Below are positions 7,037 through 15,900 of a stretch of DNA of 64,000 bases, piece after piece; positions within the stretch are counted from its first letter, which is position 1; every line of letters begins with the position of its first letter. Under the pieces are notes generated by a model that was not told the origin of the DNA, did not search any database, and saw nothing but the letters and a program-made list of their open reading frames with translations. Position numbers and translations under genes: made by a program. Origin of the DNA: Pseudomonas sp. Lineage in GTDB: Bacteria > Pseudomonadota > Gammaproteobacteria > Pseudomonadales > Pseudomonadaceae. Location: assembly GCF_030698175.1 (NCBI RefSeq), contig NZ_JAUYNT010000029.1:1-64000 (forward strand). Direction: 5' to 3'.

Positions 7037-8842
7037 ATGCCTGATTACAAGGCCCCCTTGCGTGATATTCGTTTCGTTCGTGACGAATTACTTGGCTACG
7101 AAGCGCATTATCAAAGTATGCCGGCTTGCCAGGACGCTACCCCAGACATGGTCAACGCCATCCTTGAGGAAGGCGCCAAGTTTTGTGAGCAGGTAATTGC
7201 CCCGCTGAACCGCACCGGCGACATCGAAGGTTGCACCTGGAGCGAGTCGGGCGTTAAAACCCCGTCGGGTTTCAAATTAGCCTACCAGCAGTACGTTGAA
7301 GGCGGCTGGCCAAGCCTGTCTCACGATGTCAATCACGGCGGCCAAGGCCTGCCTGAGTCGCTGGGCTTGGTGCTGAGCGAGCTGGTTGGCGAAGCTAACT
7401 GGTCGTGGGGCATGTACCCAGGTCTGTCGCACGGCGCCATGAACACCATCGCCGAGCACGGCACCGCTGATCAGAAGCACACTTACCTGACCAAACTGGT
7501 GACTGGCGAGTGGACCGGCACCATGTGCCTGACCGAATCCCATTGCGGTACTGACTTGGGCATGTTGCGCACCAAGGCTGAGCCTCAGGCTGACGGCTCG
7601 TACAAGGTTTCTGGCACCAAGATCTTTATCTCGGCTGGCGAACACGACATGGCCGAGAACATCGTCCACATCGTATTGGCACGCCTACCTGATGCCCCAG
7701 AAGGCACCAAGGGTATTTCGCTGTTTATCGTGCCTAAGTTTATGGCCAACGAAGACGGTACTGCTGGCGCACGTAACGCCGTTTCTTGTGGCTCGCTCGA
7801 GCACAAAATGGGCATCCACGGTAATGCGACTTGCGTGATGAACTTTGACGGCGCCACCGGTTACCTGATCGGCCCAGCCAACAAAGGCCTGAACTGCATG
7901 TTCACCTTTATGAACACGGCCCGTCTGGGTACTGCTCTGCAAGGTCTGGCCCACGCCGAAATCGGTTTCCAGGGTGGCCTGCAGTACGCTCGTGACCGCC
8001 TGCAAATGCGCTCGCTGACTGGCCCGAAAGCGCCGGACAAAGCCGCTGACCCGATCATCGTGCATCCTGATGTACGCCGTATGCTGTTGACCATGAAGGC
8101 TTTTGCCGAAGGCAGCCGCGCCATGGTGTACTTCACGGCCAAGCAAGTTGATATCGTTAAGTACAGCGAAAACGAAGCAGACAAAAAAGCCGCCGATGGC
8201 TTGTTGGCTTTCCTCACCCCAATTGCTAAAGCCTTTATGACTGAAGTGGGCTTTGAGTCGGCTAACCACGGCGTGCAAATCTACGGCGGCCACGGTTTTA
8301 TCGCCGAGTGGGGCATGGAGCAGAACGTTCGCGACAGCCGTATTTCCATGCTGTACGAAGGCACCACCGGTATTCAGGCACTGGACCTGCTCGGCCGTAA
8401 AGTTCTGCAGACCCAAGGCGAGGCCCTCAAAAGCTTCACCAAGATCGTCCACAAGTTCTGCCAAACCAATGAAGCCAACGATGCTGTTAAAGAGTTCGTT
8501 GCACCATTGGCCGCGCTGAACAAAGAGTGGGGCGAGCTGACCATGAAAGTGGGCATGGCTGCGATGAAAGACCGCGAAGAAGTCGGCGCCGCCTCGGTGG
8601 ACTTCCTGATGTATTCCGGTTACGTCTGCCTGGCTTACTTCTGGGCCGACATGGCGCGTCTGGCTGCCGAAAAACTGGCTGCCGGCACTGACGAAGAGGC
8701 GTTCTACACCGCCAAATTGCAGACTGCGCGCTTCTACTTCCAGCGTATCCTGCCGCGTACCCGTGGCTTGGTGGTCACCATGGTTTCCGGTGCCAGCAAC
8801 TTGATGGATATGAAAGAAGAGAACTTCGCGCTGGGCTACTAA
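7037..8842 (+). CDS. Acyl-CoA dehydrogenase, long (~600 aa) FadE type
   Basis: 601 residues from the ATG at 7037 with AGAGG nine bases upstream. FAD-dependent dehydrogenase that introduces the alpha,beta double bond into acyl-CoA. The family's short N-terminal segment (MPDYKAPLRDIRFVRDE) is followed by the three-part fold. MCLTESHCGTDLGMLRTKA and SGTKIFISAGEHD belong to the middle domain; IYGGHGFIAEWGMEQNVRDSRISMLYEGTTGIQALDLLGRK belongs to the C-terminal helical domain. An extra C-terminal domain completes the ~600-residue subclass, often annotated 3-methylmercaptopropionyl-CoA dehydrogenase. It corresponds in position to the acyl-CoA dehydrogenases downstream of bioD in P. aeruginosa. Probably PsrA-controlled; followed by a strong terminator. 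Substrate chain length cannot be told. Confidence 0.93.
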   Translation: MPDYKAPLRDIRFVRDELLGYEAHYQSMPACQDATPDMVNAILEEGAKFCEQVIAPLNRTGDIEGCTWSESGVKTPSGFKLAYQQYVEGGWPSLSHDVNHGGQGLPESLGLVLSELVGEANWSWGMYPGLSHGAMNTIAEHGTADQKHTYLTKLVTGEWTGTMCLTESHCGTDLGMLRTKAEPQADGSYKVSGTKIFISAGEHDMAENIVHIVLARLPDAPEGTKGISLFIVPKFMANEDGTAGARNAVSCGSLEHKMGIHGNATCVMNFDGATGYLIGPANKGLNCMFTFMNTARLGTALQGLAHAEIGFQGGLQYARDRLQMRSLTGPKAPDKAADPIIVHPDVRRMLLTMKAFAEGSRAMVYFTAKQVDIVKYSENEADKKAADGLLAFLTPIAKAFMTEVGFESANHGVQIYGGHGFIAEWGMEQNVRDSRISMLYEGTTGIQALDLLGRKVLQTQGEALKSFTKIVHKFCQTNEANDAVKEFVAPLAALNKEWGELTMKVGMAAMKDREEVGAASVDFLMYSGYVCLAYFWADMARLAAEKLAAGTDEEAFYTAKLQTARFYFQRILPRTRGLVVTMVSGASNLMDMKEENFALGY

Positions 8843-8891
8843 GTTGTAATCAGCTGAGTGGTTAGACGCCAGATTGCACTGGTGTCGAATA

Positions 8892-8927
8892 AAAAATGCC
8901 GCTGGCCTTCGGGTCAGCGGCATTTTT
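8892..8927. terminator. Rho-independent terminator after the acyl-CoA dehydrogenase gene
   Basis: AAAAATGCCGCTGGCC (8892-8907), a TTCG loop, and GGTCAGCGGCATTTTT (8912-8927), with one G-T wobble. A-tract and T-tract on opposite sides make it potentially bidirectional. It separates this gene from the GGDEF gene. Confidence 0.9.
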
Positions 8928-9046
8928 CGTTGCGGGCGATTAAATCGGCTAAAAACTCAGGTTTGCGATCTGCAACCTGTGCCTTGCGGGCCGTCTGCAG
9001 GCAAAATGGGCGCTGACATTCGTGCGGGTTAGCTGGGAGTTTTGCC

Positions 9047-10339
9047 GTGTTGCGCTTTACTGCTGTGCGCCTTGGGCATTTCCTGCCGTCGTTGCTGCTG
9101 CTCGTCGGCGGGCTGTTGGCCGCCAGTCTGGCGACCCTGAACGAGTTTTTTAACTCGCTGTTTAATGTCTTGCCGACCCTGCTGCTATTGCTCGGCGGCA
9201 CTTTTTGCATGGTCTACAGCCGCCAGCGTGAGTTGTTTTTGTTGCTGACGGTGTACCTCGGCTACTTCTTACTCGACAGCCAAACCGACTATTTCCGCGC
9301 CAATGGCCGGGTGCGTGACGACGCGGCGCTGATCTTTCATCTGTGCAGTTTGCTGTTGCCGCTGCTCTATGGCCTGTACGCCGCCTGGCAGGAGCGCACC
9401 CAGCTGATACAAGACTTGGTCGCCCGCGCCGCCGTGTTGTTTGCCGTGGTCGGCGTGGCGGCGGCACTCGAGCAGCGTTACCCCGTAGAGGTGTTGAGCT
9501 GGCTGGCGGACATCCGCTGGCCGGCCTTGCATGCTGGTTGGATGAACCTGATTCAGCTGTCTTATCCACTGTTTGCGGTGGCGGCGCTGCTGTTGCTGGT
9601 GCAATACCTGCGCCATCCCCGGCCCTTGCATGCGGCGCAATTAGTTGGCCTGCTCGGCTTGTTGTGGATGCTGCCCAAGGTGTTTATCGAGCCGCAGGCG
9701 CTGAACATCATGAGTAGCCAGGTGATGCTGATGATCGCCGTGGCCGTGGCGCACGAGGCGTACCAAATGGCCTTTCGTGATGAGCTCACCGGCTTGCCCG
9801 GCCGTCGCGCGTTGAATGAACATTTGCAGCGGCTGGGGCGCAATTACGTGCTGGCGATGGCGGATATCGATCACTTTAAAAAATTCAACGACACCCACGG
9901 TCACGACGTCGGCGATCAGGTGTTGCGGCTGGTCGCCCAGCAACTGGGCAAGATCGGTGGTGGCGGCAAGGCCTATCGTTACGGTGGTGAGGAGTTCACT
10001 TTGGTGTTTCCGGGCAAGACCATTGAGCAGTGTCTGCCGCATCTGGAGGTGGTTCGGGCGGCGGTTGAGGCTTATCACCTGCAGTTGCGCGAATCCGCCA
10101 GGCGTCCCCATGATGATCAGCAGGGCCGGCAAAAGCGCGGGGTTAAAAGCGCCGGCAGTGTGGCCGTGACCGTCAGCATCGGCGTCGCCCAGCGCCAAGC
10201 TGCGCAGCCTAATCCCGAAGATGTACTCAAGGCGGCGGACAAGGCCCTGTATGAGGCCAAAAACGCCGGGCGCAATAAGGTCATGGCGCTCGGGCAAGTG
10301 CGCCGCGGAGCGGTGCGGGTGACAGCTGCGCAAGCCTGA
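9047..10339 (+). CDS. Membrane-bound diguanylate cyclase (GGDEF)
   Basis: 430 residues starting at GTG with GGGAG seven bases upstream. The first ~240 residues are hydrophobic, with about seven or eight membrane spans (such as PSLLLLVGGLLAASLATL and ALIFHLCSLLLPLLYGLY). A GGDEF domain follows: DELTGLPGRRALN, ADIDHFKKFNDTHGHDVGDQVL, and the active-site loop GGEEF at 313-317. It should make cyclic di-GMP from two GTP. The inhibitory RxxD site usually found just upstream of GGEEF is replaced by a glycine run (GGGGKAYRY), so product inhibition through that site is unlikely. It lies between two acyl-CoA dehydrogenase genes as its own transcription unit. The signal sensed by the membrane part is unknown. 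Confidence 0.92.
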   Translation: MLRFTAVRLGHFLPSLLLLVGGLLAASLATLNEFFNSLFNVLPTLLLLLGGTFCMVYSRQRELFLLLTVYLGYFLLDSQTDYFRANGRVRDDAALIFHLCSLLLPLLYGLYAAWQERTQLIQDLVARAAVLFAVVGVAAALEQRYPVEVLSWLADIRWPALHAGWMNLIQLSYPLFAVAALLLLVQYLRHPRPLHAAQLVGLLGLLWMLPKVFIEPQALNIMSSQVMLMIAVAVAHEAYQMAFRDELTGLPGRRALNEHLQRLGRNYVLAMADIDHFKKFNDTHGHDVGDQVLRLVAQQLGKIGGGGKAYRYGGEEFTLVFPGKTIEQCLPHLEVVRAAVEAYHLQLRESARRPHDDQQGRQKRGVKSAGSVAVTVSIGVAQRQAAQPNPEDVLKAADKALYEAKNAGRNKVMALGQVRRGAVRVTAAQA

Positions 10340-10457
10340 ATACGCAGTTAGCTGCCGGCTGTCGCTGTTATTGGCGGGCAAGGGTGGCGAGCTAAACTGA
10401 CTGGAGCGTGGCTCGCGGCGTGACTTAATATTGATACGCGGTCACAAGTCGACCCTT

Positions 10458-10485
10458 TTGCTCATTGTTGTTGGTCGGGTACAAT
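10458..10485 (+). promoter_or_regulatory. Weak sigma-70 promoter candidate for the second acyl-CoA dehydrogenase
   Basis: TTGCTC (10458-10463), a 16-base spacer and TACAAT (10480-10485), about 50 bases before the start codon. The -10 is good and the -35 poor. Confidence 0.35.
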
Positions 10486-10534
10486 TGCCGCTGATTTAAA
10501 TGGCGATCCTGCCAGTCTTTTTCGAGAGGTTCAC

Positions 10535-12313
10535 ATGGCTGATTACAAAGCGCCCCTGCGCGATATGCGCTTCGTCCTCAATGAAGTTTTTGAGGTGGCT
10601 AAGCTGTGGGCACAGTTGCCAGCCATTGCCGAAGTGGTGGATGAAGAAACCGCCGCCGCTATTCTCGAAGAAGCCGGCAAAGTCACTGCAGGCATTGTCG
10701 CGCCACTTAACCGTAGCGGCGACGAAGAAGGCTGTGGCTGGACCGATGGCGCGGTAAATACCCCGGCCGGCTTTCCGGCGGCCTACAAAACCTACGCCGA
10801 AGGCGGTTGGGTTGGCGTTGGCGGTGACCCGCAGTTCGGCGGAATGGGCATGCCCAAGGCAATTTCGGCGCAAGTCGAAGAGATGGTCAACTCGGCCAAC
10901 CTGTCCTTCGGTCTGTACCCGATGCTGACCGCTGGCGCTTGCCTGTCGATCAACGCCCACGCCAGCGAAGAGCTGAAAGAAGCCTATCTGCCAAATATGT
11001 ATTCGGGCGCTTGGGCGGGCTCCATGTGCCTGACCGAGCCGCATGCCGGCACCGACCTTGGCATCATTCGCACCAAGGCCGAGCCACAGGCTGACGGCAG
11101 CTACAGCATCAGCGGCACCAAGATTTTCATCACCGGTGGCGAGCACGACCTCAGCGACAACATCATTCACCTGGTATTGGCCAAGCTGCCGGACGCGCCA
11201 GCGGGGCCGAAAGGCATCTCGCTGTTTTTGGTGCCAAAATTCATGGTCAATGCCGATGGCTCCTTGGGCGCCAAGAACAGCCTCTCGTGCGGTTCGATCG
11301 AACACAAAATGGGCATCAAGGCCTCGGCTACCTGCGTGATGAACTTTGACGGCGCCGTCGGTTACATCATCGATGCGCCGAACAAAGGCCTGAACGCCAT
11401 GTTCACCATGATGAACTACGAGCGCCTGGGTGTCGGCGTGCAAGGTTTGGCCTTGGGTGAGCGTTCGTACCAGAACGCCATCGAATACGCCCGCGACCGC
11501 ATCCAGAGCCGCGCGCCGACCGGCCCCGTGGCTAAAGATAAAGTCGCCGATCCGATCATCGTGCACCCAGACGTGCGCCGCATGCTGCTGACCATGAAGG
11601 CCTTGAACGAAGGCGGCCGGGCCTTCTCCAGCTATGTGGCGATGCAGCTCGACACTGCCAAGTTCAGTGAAGACGCCACCACCCGCAAGCGCGCCGAAGA
11701 GTTGGTTGCCTTGCTAACGCCGGTGGCCAAGGCCTTCCTGACCGACATGGGGCTGGAAACCACCGTGCACGGCCAGCAGATTTTCGGCGGTCACGGCTTT
11801 ATCCGTGAGTGGGGCCAGGAGCAGCTGATCCGCGATTGCCGCATCACCCAGATCTACGAAGGCACCAACGGCATTCAGTCCCTCGACCTGGTGGGCCGTA
11901 AGATCGTCGGCAATGGCGGCGTTATGTATAAGCACTTCGCCGACGAGATCAAAGCCTTTATCGGCAGCGCCGATGCCTCGCTGGCCGAGTTCGTTGAGCC
12001 GCTTAAGGCGGCCATCAACAACCTCGACGACTTGAGCGCCTGGCTGCTCAACAGCGCCAAGAGCAACCCGAATGAAATCGGCGCGGCCTCGGTTGAGTAC
12101 CTGCAAGTGTTCGGCTACACCGCCTACGCCTACATGTGGGCCTTGATGGCCCGCACCGCACTGGCCAAGCAGGATCAGGACGAGTTCTACGTCAGCAAAC
12201 TCGGCACCGCGCGCTTCTACTTCGCCCGCCTGCTGCCGCGCATCCACTCCCTGACCGCCTCGGTCAAGGCCGGCAGCGAGTCGCTGTATCTGCTCGACGC
12301 TGCGCAGTTCTAA
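10535..12313 (+). CDS. Acyl-CoA dehydrogenase, long type, paralogue of the 7037 gene
   Basis: 592 residues; ATG with GAGAGGTT upstream. Same architecture as the gene at 7037: MADYKAPLRDMRFVLNEV at the N-terminus, MCLTEPHAGTDLGIIRTKA and SGTKIFITGGEHD in the middle domain, IFGGHGFIREWGQEQLIRDCRITQIYEGTNGIQSLDLVGRK in the C-terminal domain. The two proteins are clearly paralogues, with much of the sequence identical by eye, but this one lacks a recognisable PsrA palindrome upstream. It probably differs in chain-length range or regulation. A strong terminator follows. Confidence 0.93.
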   Translation: MADYKAPLRDMRFVLNEVFEVAKLWAQLPAIAEVVDEETAAAILEEAGKVTAGIVAPLNRSGDEEGCGWTDGAVNTPAGFPAAYKTYAEGGWVGVGGDPQFGGMGMPKAISAQVEEMVNSANLSFGLYPMLTAGACLSINAHASEELKEAYLPNMYSGAWAGSMCLTEPHAGTDLGIIRTKAEPQADGSYSISGTKIFITGGEHDLSDNIIHLVLAKLPDAPAGPKGISLFLVPKFMVNADGSLGAKNSLSCGSIEHKMGIKASATCVMNFDGAVGYIIDAPNKGLNAMFTMMNYERLGVGVQGLALGERSYQNAIEYARDRIQSRAPTGPVAKDKVADPIIVHPDVRRMLLTMKALNEGGRAFSSYVAMQLDTAKFSEDATTRKRAEELVALLTPVAKAFLTDMGLETTVHGQQIFGGHGFIREWGQEQLIRDCRITQIYEGTNGIQSLDLVGRKIVGNGGVMYKHFADEIKAFIGSADASLAEFVEPLKAAINNLDDLSAWLLNSAKSNPNEIGAASVEYLQVFGYTAYAYMWALMARTALAKQDQDEFYVSKLGTARFYFARLLPRIHSLTASVKAGSESLYLLDAAQF

Positions 12314-12371
12314 GCAGTGCCAAACAGTTGGCGACACTTTTGAGTCGTTAATGCTGAGATGAGTTACGAAG

Positions 12372-12405
12372 AAGCCCGGCAGGCTAAAACCTGCCGGGCT
12401 TTTTC
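12372..12405 (+). terminator. Rho-independent terminator
   Basis: A 12-bp perfect stem AAGCCCGGCAGG (12372-12383) and CCTGCCGGGCTT (12390-12401) with a six-base loop CTAAAA, then a run of T. It ends the acyl-CoA dehydrogenase transcript and isolates the giant-protein locus. Confidence 0.92.
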
Positions 12406-12930
12406 GTTTCTTGCCGATAGGTGGCGAGATGTTGCCAAGTCTGCCCTGATTGGTTACTGGGCTCGCTAGGCAATGTCGAGAAGCTGTTCGATGCGCTTGG
12501 GGTGGTGTTTTGTGTCTGTCGGGTCCATGCCGAGCCTATACCGGCGGCTACAAATGCGCAGTTATTGCGAGTCTCAACCTCGGCAAATGTCAGGTTTGAA
12601 GCTATACCTAATAATGGGTGCTTGCGGCTCGGGGCTTGGTGTTGCTGGTTAAACCAGGCGTTGGCACATGTCGTGCTTCGCCGTTCGTCCAGCTAGACAT
12701 TGATGCCACAACTTGTGGGTTGACCGATGCTGTTGGCGTTTGCGTGCTTCCCGTCGGCAAGTCTGGGCTTGTGCTGGTATGGCTATGTGCCATTGCGCTA
12801 GTCTCGCAGGACGATATATTGACAGCGTTTTATTGACTATTTACCTGTAAGTAGCGCCAGCTAAATTCTGATCAGTTCTTAAAGAACTTTAGAAAGCTGC
12901 CGTTAAACCAGATCGGAATCTTTTTTTTCT
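12406..12930. other. Non-coding stretch upstream of the giant repeat gene
   Basis: About 525 bases without a convincing gene. The open frames here (12421-12696, 12618-12836) have no good ribosome site and Cys-rich or low-complexity products that match nothing I recognise. Base composition becomes AT-rich from about 12800. It contains a perfect TTGACA at 12819-12824 without a clear -10 at the right spacing, the palindrome at 12874-12888 and a T8 run near 12921. It probably holds the promoter and control region of the giant gene. Confidence 0.5.
12874..12888. promoter_or_regulatory. 15-bp palindrome upstream of the giant gene
   Basis: AGTTCTT-A-AAGAACT, perfect 7-bp arms around one base, 100 bases before the start codon of the giant gene in an AT-rich stretch. 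Too short for a terminator and lacking a T-tract, so an operator for an unidentified dimeric regulator is the simplest reading. Confidence 0.35.
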
Positions 12931-12987
12931 GTGGTTCGGCATCAGCGTGCCGCCGCAGTCGACGCACACTGTGCAGGAACTACGACT

Positions 12988-15900
12988 ATGAGCAGCATCT
13001 TCACTGGCTTAACCACCGACGACGTAATTGCTCTTGGCACTGCACAGATAGCGGCACTTAGCACTGAGGATATAGCGGGGATAACTACCGAGCAGTTGGC
13101 TGTACTAACCACGGTGCAGATTGCGAAATTGACGACTGTGATTATCGACGCCTTATCCACTGAGCAAGTGCCGGCGCTGACCACTGAGCAAATTGCTGCT
13201 CTAAGCACGTCTCAGGCTCGGGCTTTGGACGTTGCGGACATAGCAGTGCTCACCACTGCTCAGATTCAGGCCTTAGAAACAATAGATTTTGCTTCATTGA
13301 AAACCGAGCAAATTGTTGCCCTGACGACGCAGCAAGCGGCGGCGCTGAGCACGGCACAGATCGTGGCGCTGACCACTGCGCAGGCTCAAGCATTAGAAAT
13401 CGCCGACCTGGCTGCCTTGAGCTCTGCACAAGTAGCGGCGATGCAAACAAGTGATTTCGCCGCGCTAAAAACCGAACAAATTGTGGCCTTGGGCACTGCC
13501 CAGGCTGCTGCTCTGACGACTGCACAAATTGCCGCCCTGACCACCGCGCAGACACAGGCGTTGGAGATCGCCGATCTAGCCGTGCTCAGCACCGCTCAAT
13601 TGGCGGCGTTGCGCACGATTGACTTTGTTGCTCTGAAAACTGAGCAAATTGCTGCGCTCACCACGGCGCAAATTGTAGGTCTTAGCACCGCGCAAATAGC
13701 CAGTCTGACCACCGCGCAGGCCCAGGCTCTGGAGGCTGCGGATTTTGCCGTATTAACTACCGCTCAGTTGGCCGCCTTGCGTAGCGATGCTTTCGCGGCC
13801 CTGACCACCGAGCAAATTGTCGCGCTGACGACTGCACAGGCGGCGTCACTCTCGGTTGCGCAGGTTGCGGCGTTAACCACGGCGCAAGCGGCGGCCCTGC
13901 AAGCGGCGGATCTTGCTGTGATTGGTACGGCGCAGATTCGCGCCTTCGAGACGGCCGATTTGGTCGCGTTGGGCACCGCGCAAATCCAGGCACTGAGCAC
14001 TTTGCAGGTTGCCGCCTTGACAGGGGCGCAGCTTGCCAAACTGACTACCGAGCAGGTTGCTGCGTTTGAAACCGCAGACATTGCCAGTTTGGCGACAGCG
14101 GTCATTGCTAGCTTCACCACGGCGCAAGTGGCCGCTTTGACTGCTGCGCAAGTAGCTGCATTGACCACCGCGCAGATCAAAGTATTGGAAACTGCGGACT
14201 TAGCCGCGCTCGATACCGCTCAAATCGTTGCCCTCGGCTCTGCCCAGCTTGCGGCCCTCAGTGCTGCACAGGTACAGGCACTCAATACCGCGCAGGTGCG
14301 CGCTATTGAAGTGGCTGATATCGCTGGCTTAAGCAGTTCGGCGATTCAGTCGCTTAGCACTGCGCAAGTTGCAGCGCTGAGCACCGCACAAATAGTTGGT
14401 CTGAGCACTGCCCAAACCGCAGCCCTGACCGCTACACAAATAGCCGCGCTCAGTACGGCGCAGGTGGCGGTGATTGAAACGGCGGACCTTGCTACGTTGA
14501 GCGCTGCGGCAATCAAGGCGTTGACCAGTGCCCAGGTAGCCAGCCTGACTAATGCACAGATTGCGGCGCTGACTAGCGCCCAGCTGGCGGCCCTCGATAC
14601 TGCCGATGTGGCGGTGTTAGCTACGGCGCAGATAGCCGCATTAAGTTCAGCACAGCTTGGCGGGCTAACAGCGTTGCAAGTTGCGGCGTTAAGCACCGCT
14701 CAGGTAGCGGCAATTGAAGTGGCAGATTTGCCGGGTATGAATACCGCGGCGGTGGTCGCGCTCAACACCGCGCAGGTAGGGGCGCTGTCCGTGTTGCAAG
14801 TCGCAGCGTTGACTACCGCACAGGTGAGCAAACTATCGGCCACCCAGGTGGCGGTGCTGAGCACTGCACAGGTAGCGGCTATTGAGGTCGCAGATATTGC
14901 AGCCTTGTCAGCCGCGGCCATCGTGGGTCTTACCACTGCGCAGGTTAAAGTCCTGACCACTGCTCAAGTACAAGCCTTAACAACTGTCCAAGTTGCCAGC
15001 CTGCAGGTGGCGGATGTTCAGGTTCTTACCACGGCCCAGATTGTTGCTCTTAGTTCGAGCCAAATTGGCGCCATGACGGCGGCGCAGATCGCCGGTATGA
15101 CCACCGCACAGGTGCGAGCCATTGAGGCGGCAGATGTGCCTGGCCTGACGAGTGTTGCGGTGGCGGCGTTGACCTCTGCGCAAATGAGCTCCTTGACTAC
15201 CGCTCAGATTGTGGCTTTGACCACGCTGCAGGTGAGTGCGTTGTCGGCGGCGCAAGTGGCTGCAATGGGTACTGCCCAGGTTGTAGCCATTGAAGTTGCC
15301 GATGTAGCGGCACTGAGTGCTGCGGCGATAGCTGGGTTTACTACCGCACAGATCAACGCGCTGACTATTGCTCAAGTACAAGCTTTGAGTACGGCGCAAA
15401 TCAGGAGCCTCGAAGCGTTGGACGCCCGGGCGCTGACGACCGCGCAGATTGTAGCCTTGAGCTCGGCTCAAGTCGGAGCGCTAACGGCGACGCAGGTTGC
15501 GGCACTGACTACTGCTCAGATTGTTGCTATCGAGGTGGTCGATCTTCCTGCGCTGTCCACCGCCGTCATTGCGGCGCTAGGTACGACGCAGGTGAGTGCG
15601 TTGAGCAATGCGCAGATAGCGGCGCTAACCACGGCTCAGATGCAGGCGCTAAGTGGCACCCAGACAGCTGCGTTGACTACGGCGCAGATTACCGCCATTG
15701 AGGTGGCTGATATTGCCGTCTTGTCAGCGTCGGCGATAGCTGGCTTGACCACCGCGCAAGTGGCGGTACTAAGCAATGCACAGGTGCAAGCACTGACCAC
15801 TGCGCAAGTGCGGGCCATGGAAGTTGCCGATGTTAAGGCGCTGACGGCGGCGCACATCACTGCATTGAGTTCGGCTCAAATAGCGGTACTGACTGCCGCT

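Noticed and set aside
12421..12836. Two short plus-strand frames upstream of the giant gene.
   Set aside because: Non-ATG or poorly initiated starts, Cys/Trp-rich products unlike any family, overlapping each other; treated as non-coding.
12931..12987. GTG at 12931 as start of the giant protein (19 extra residues).
   Set aside because: No ribosome site upstream (T-run), and the extra residues do not resemble a signal peptide; ATG 12988 has AGGAA at correct spacing.
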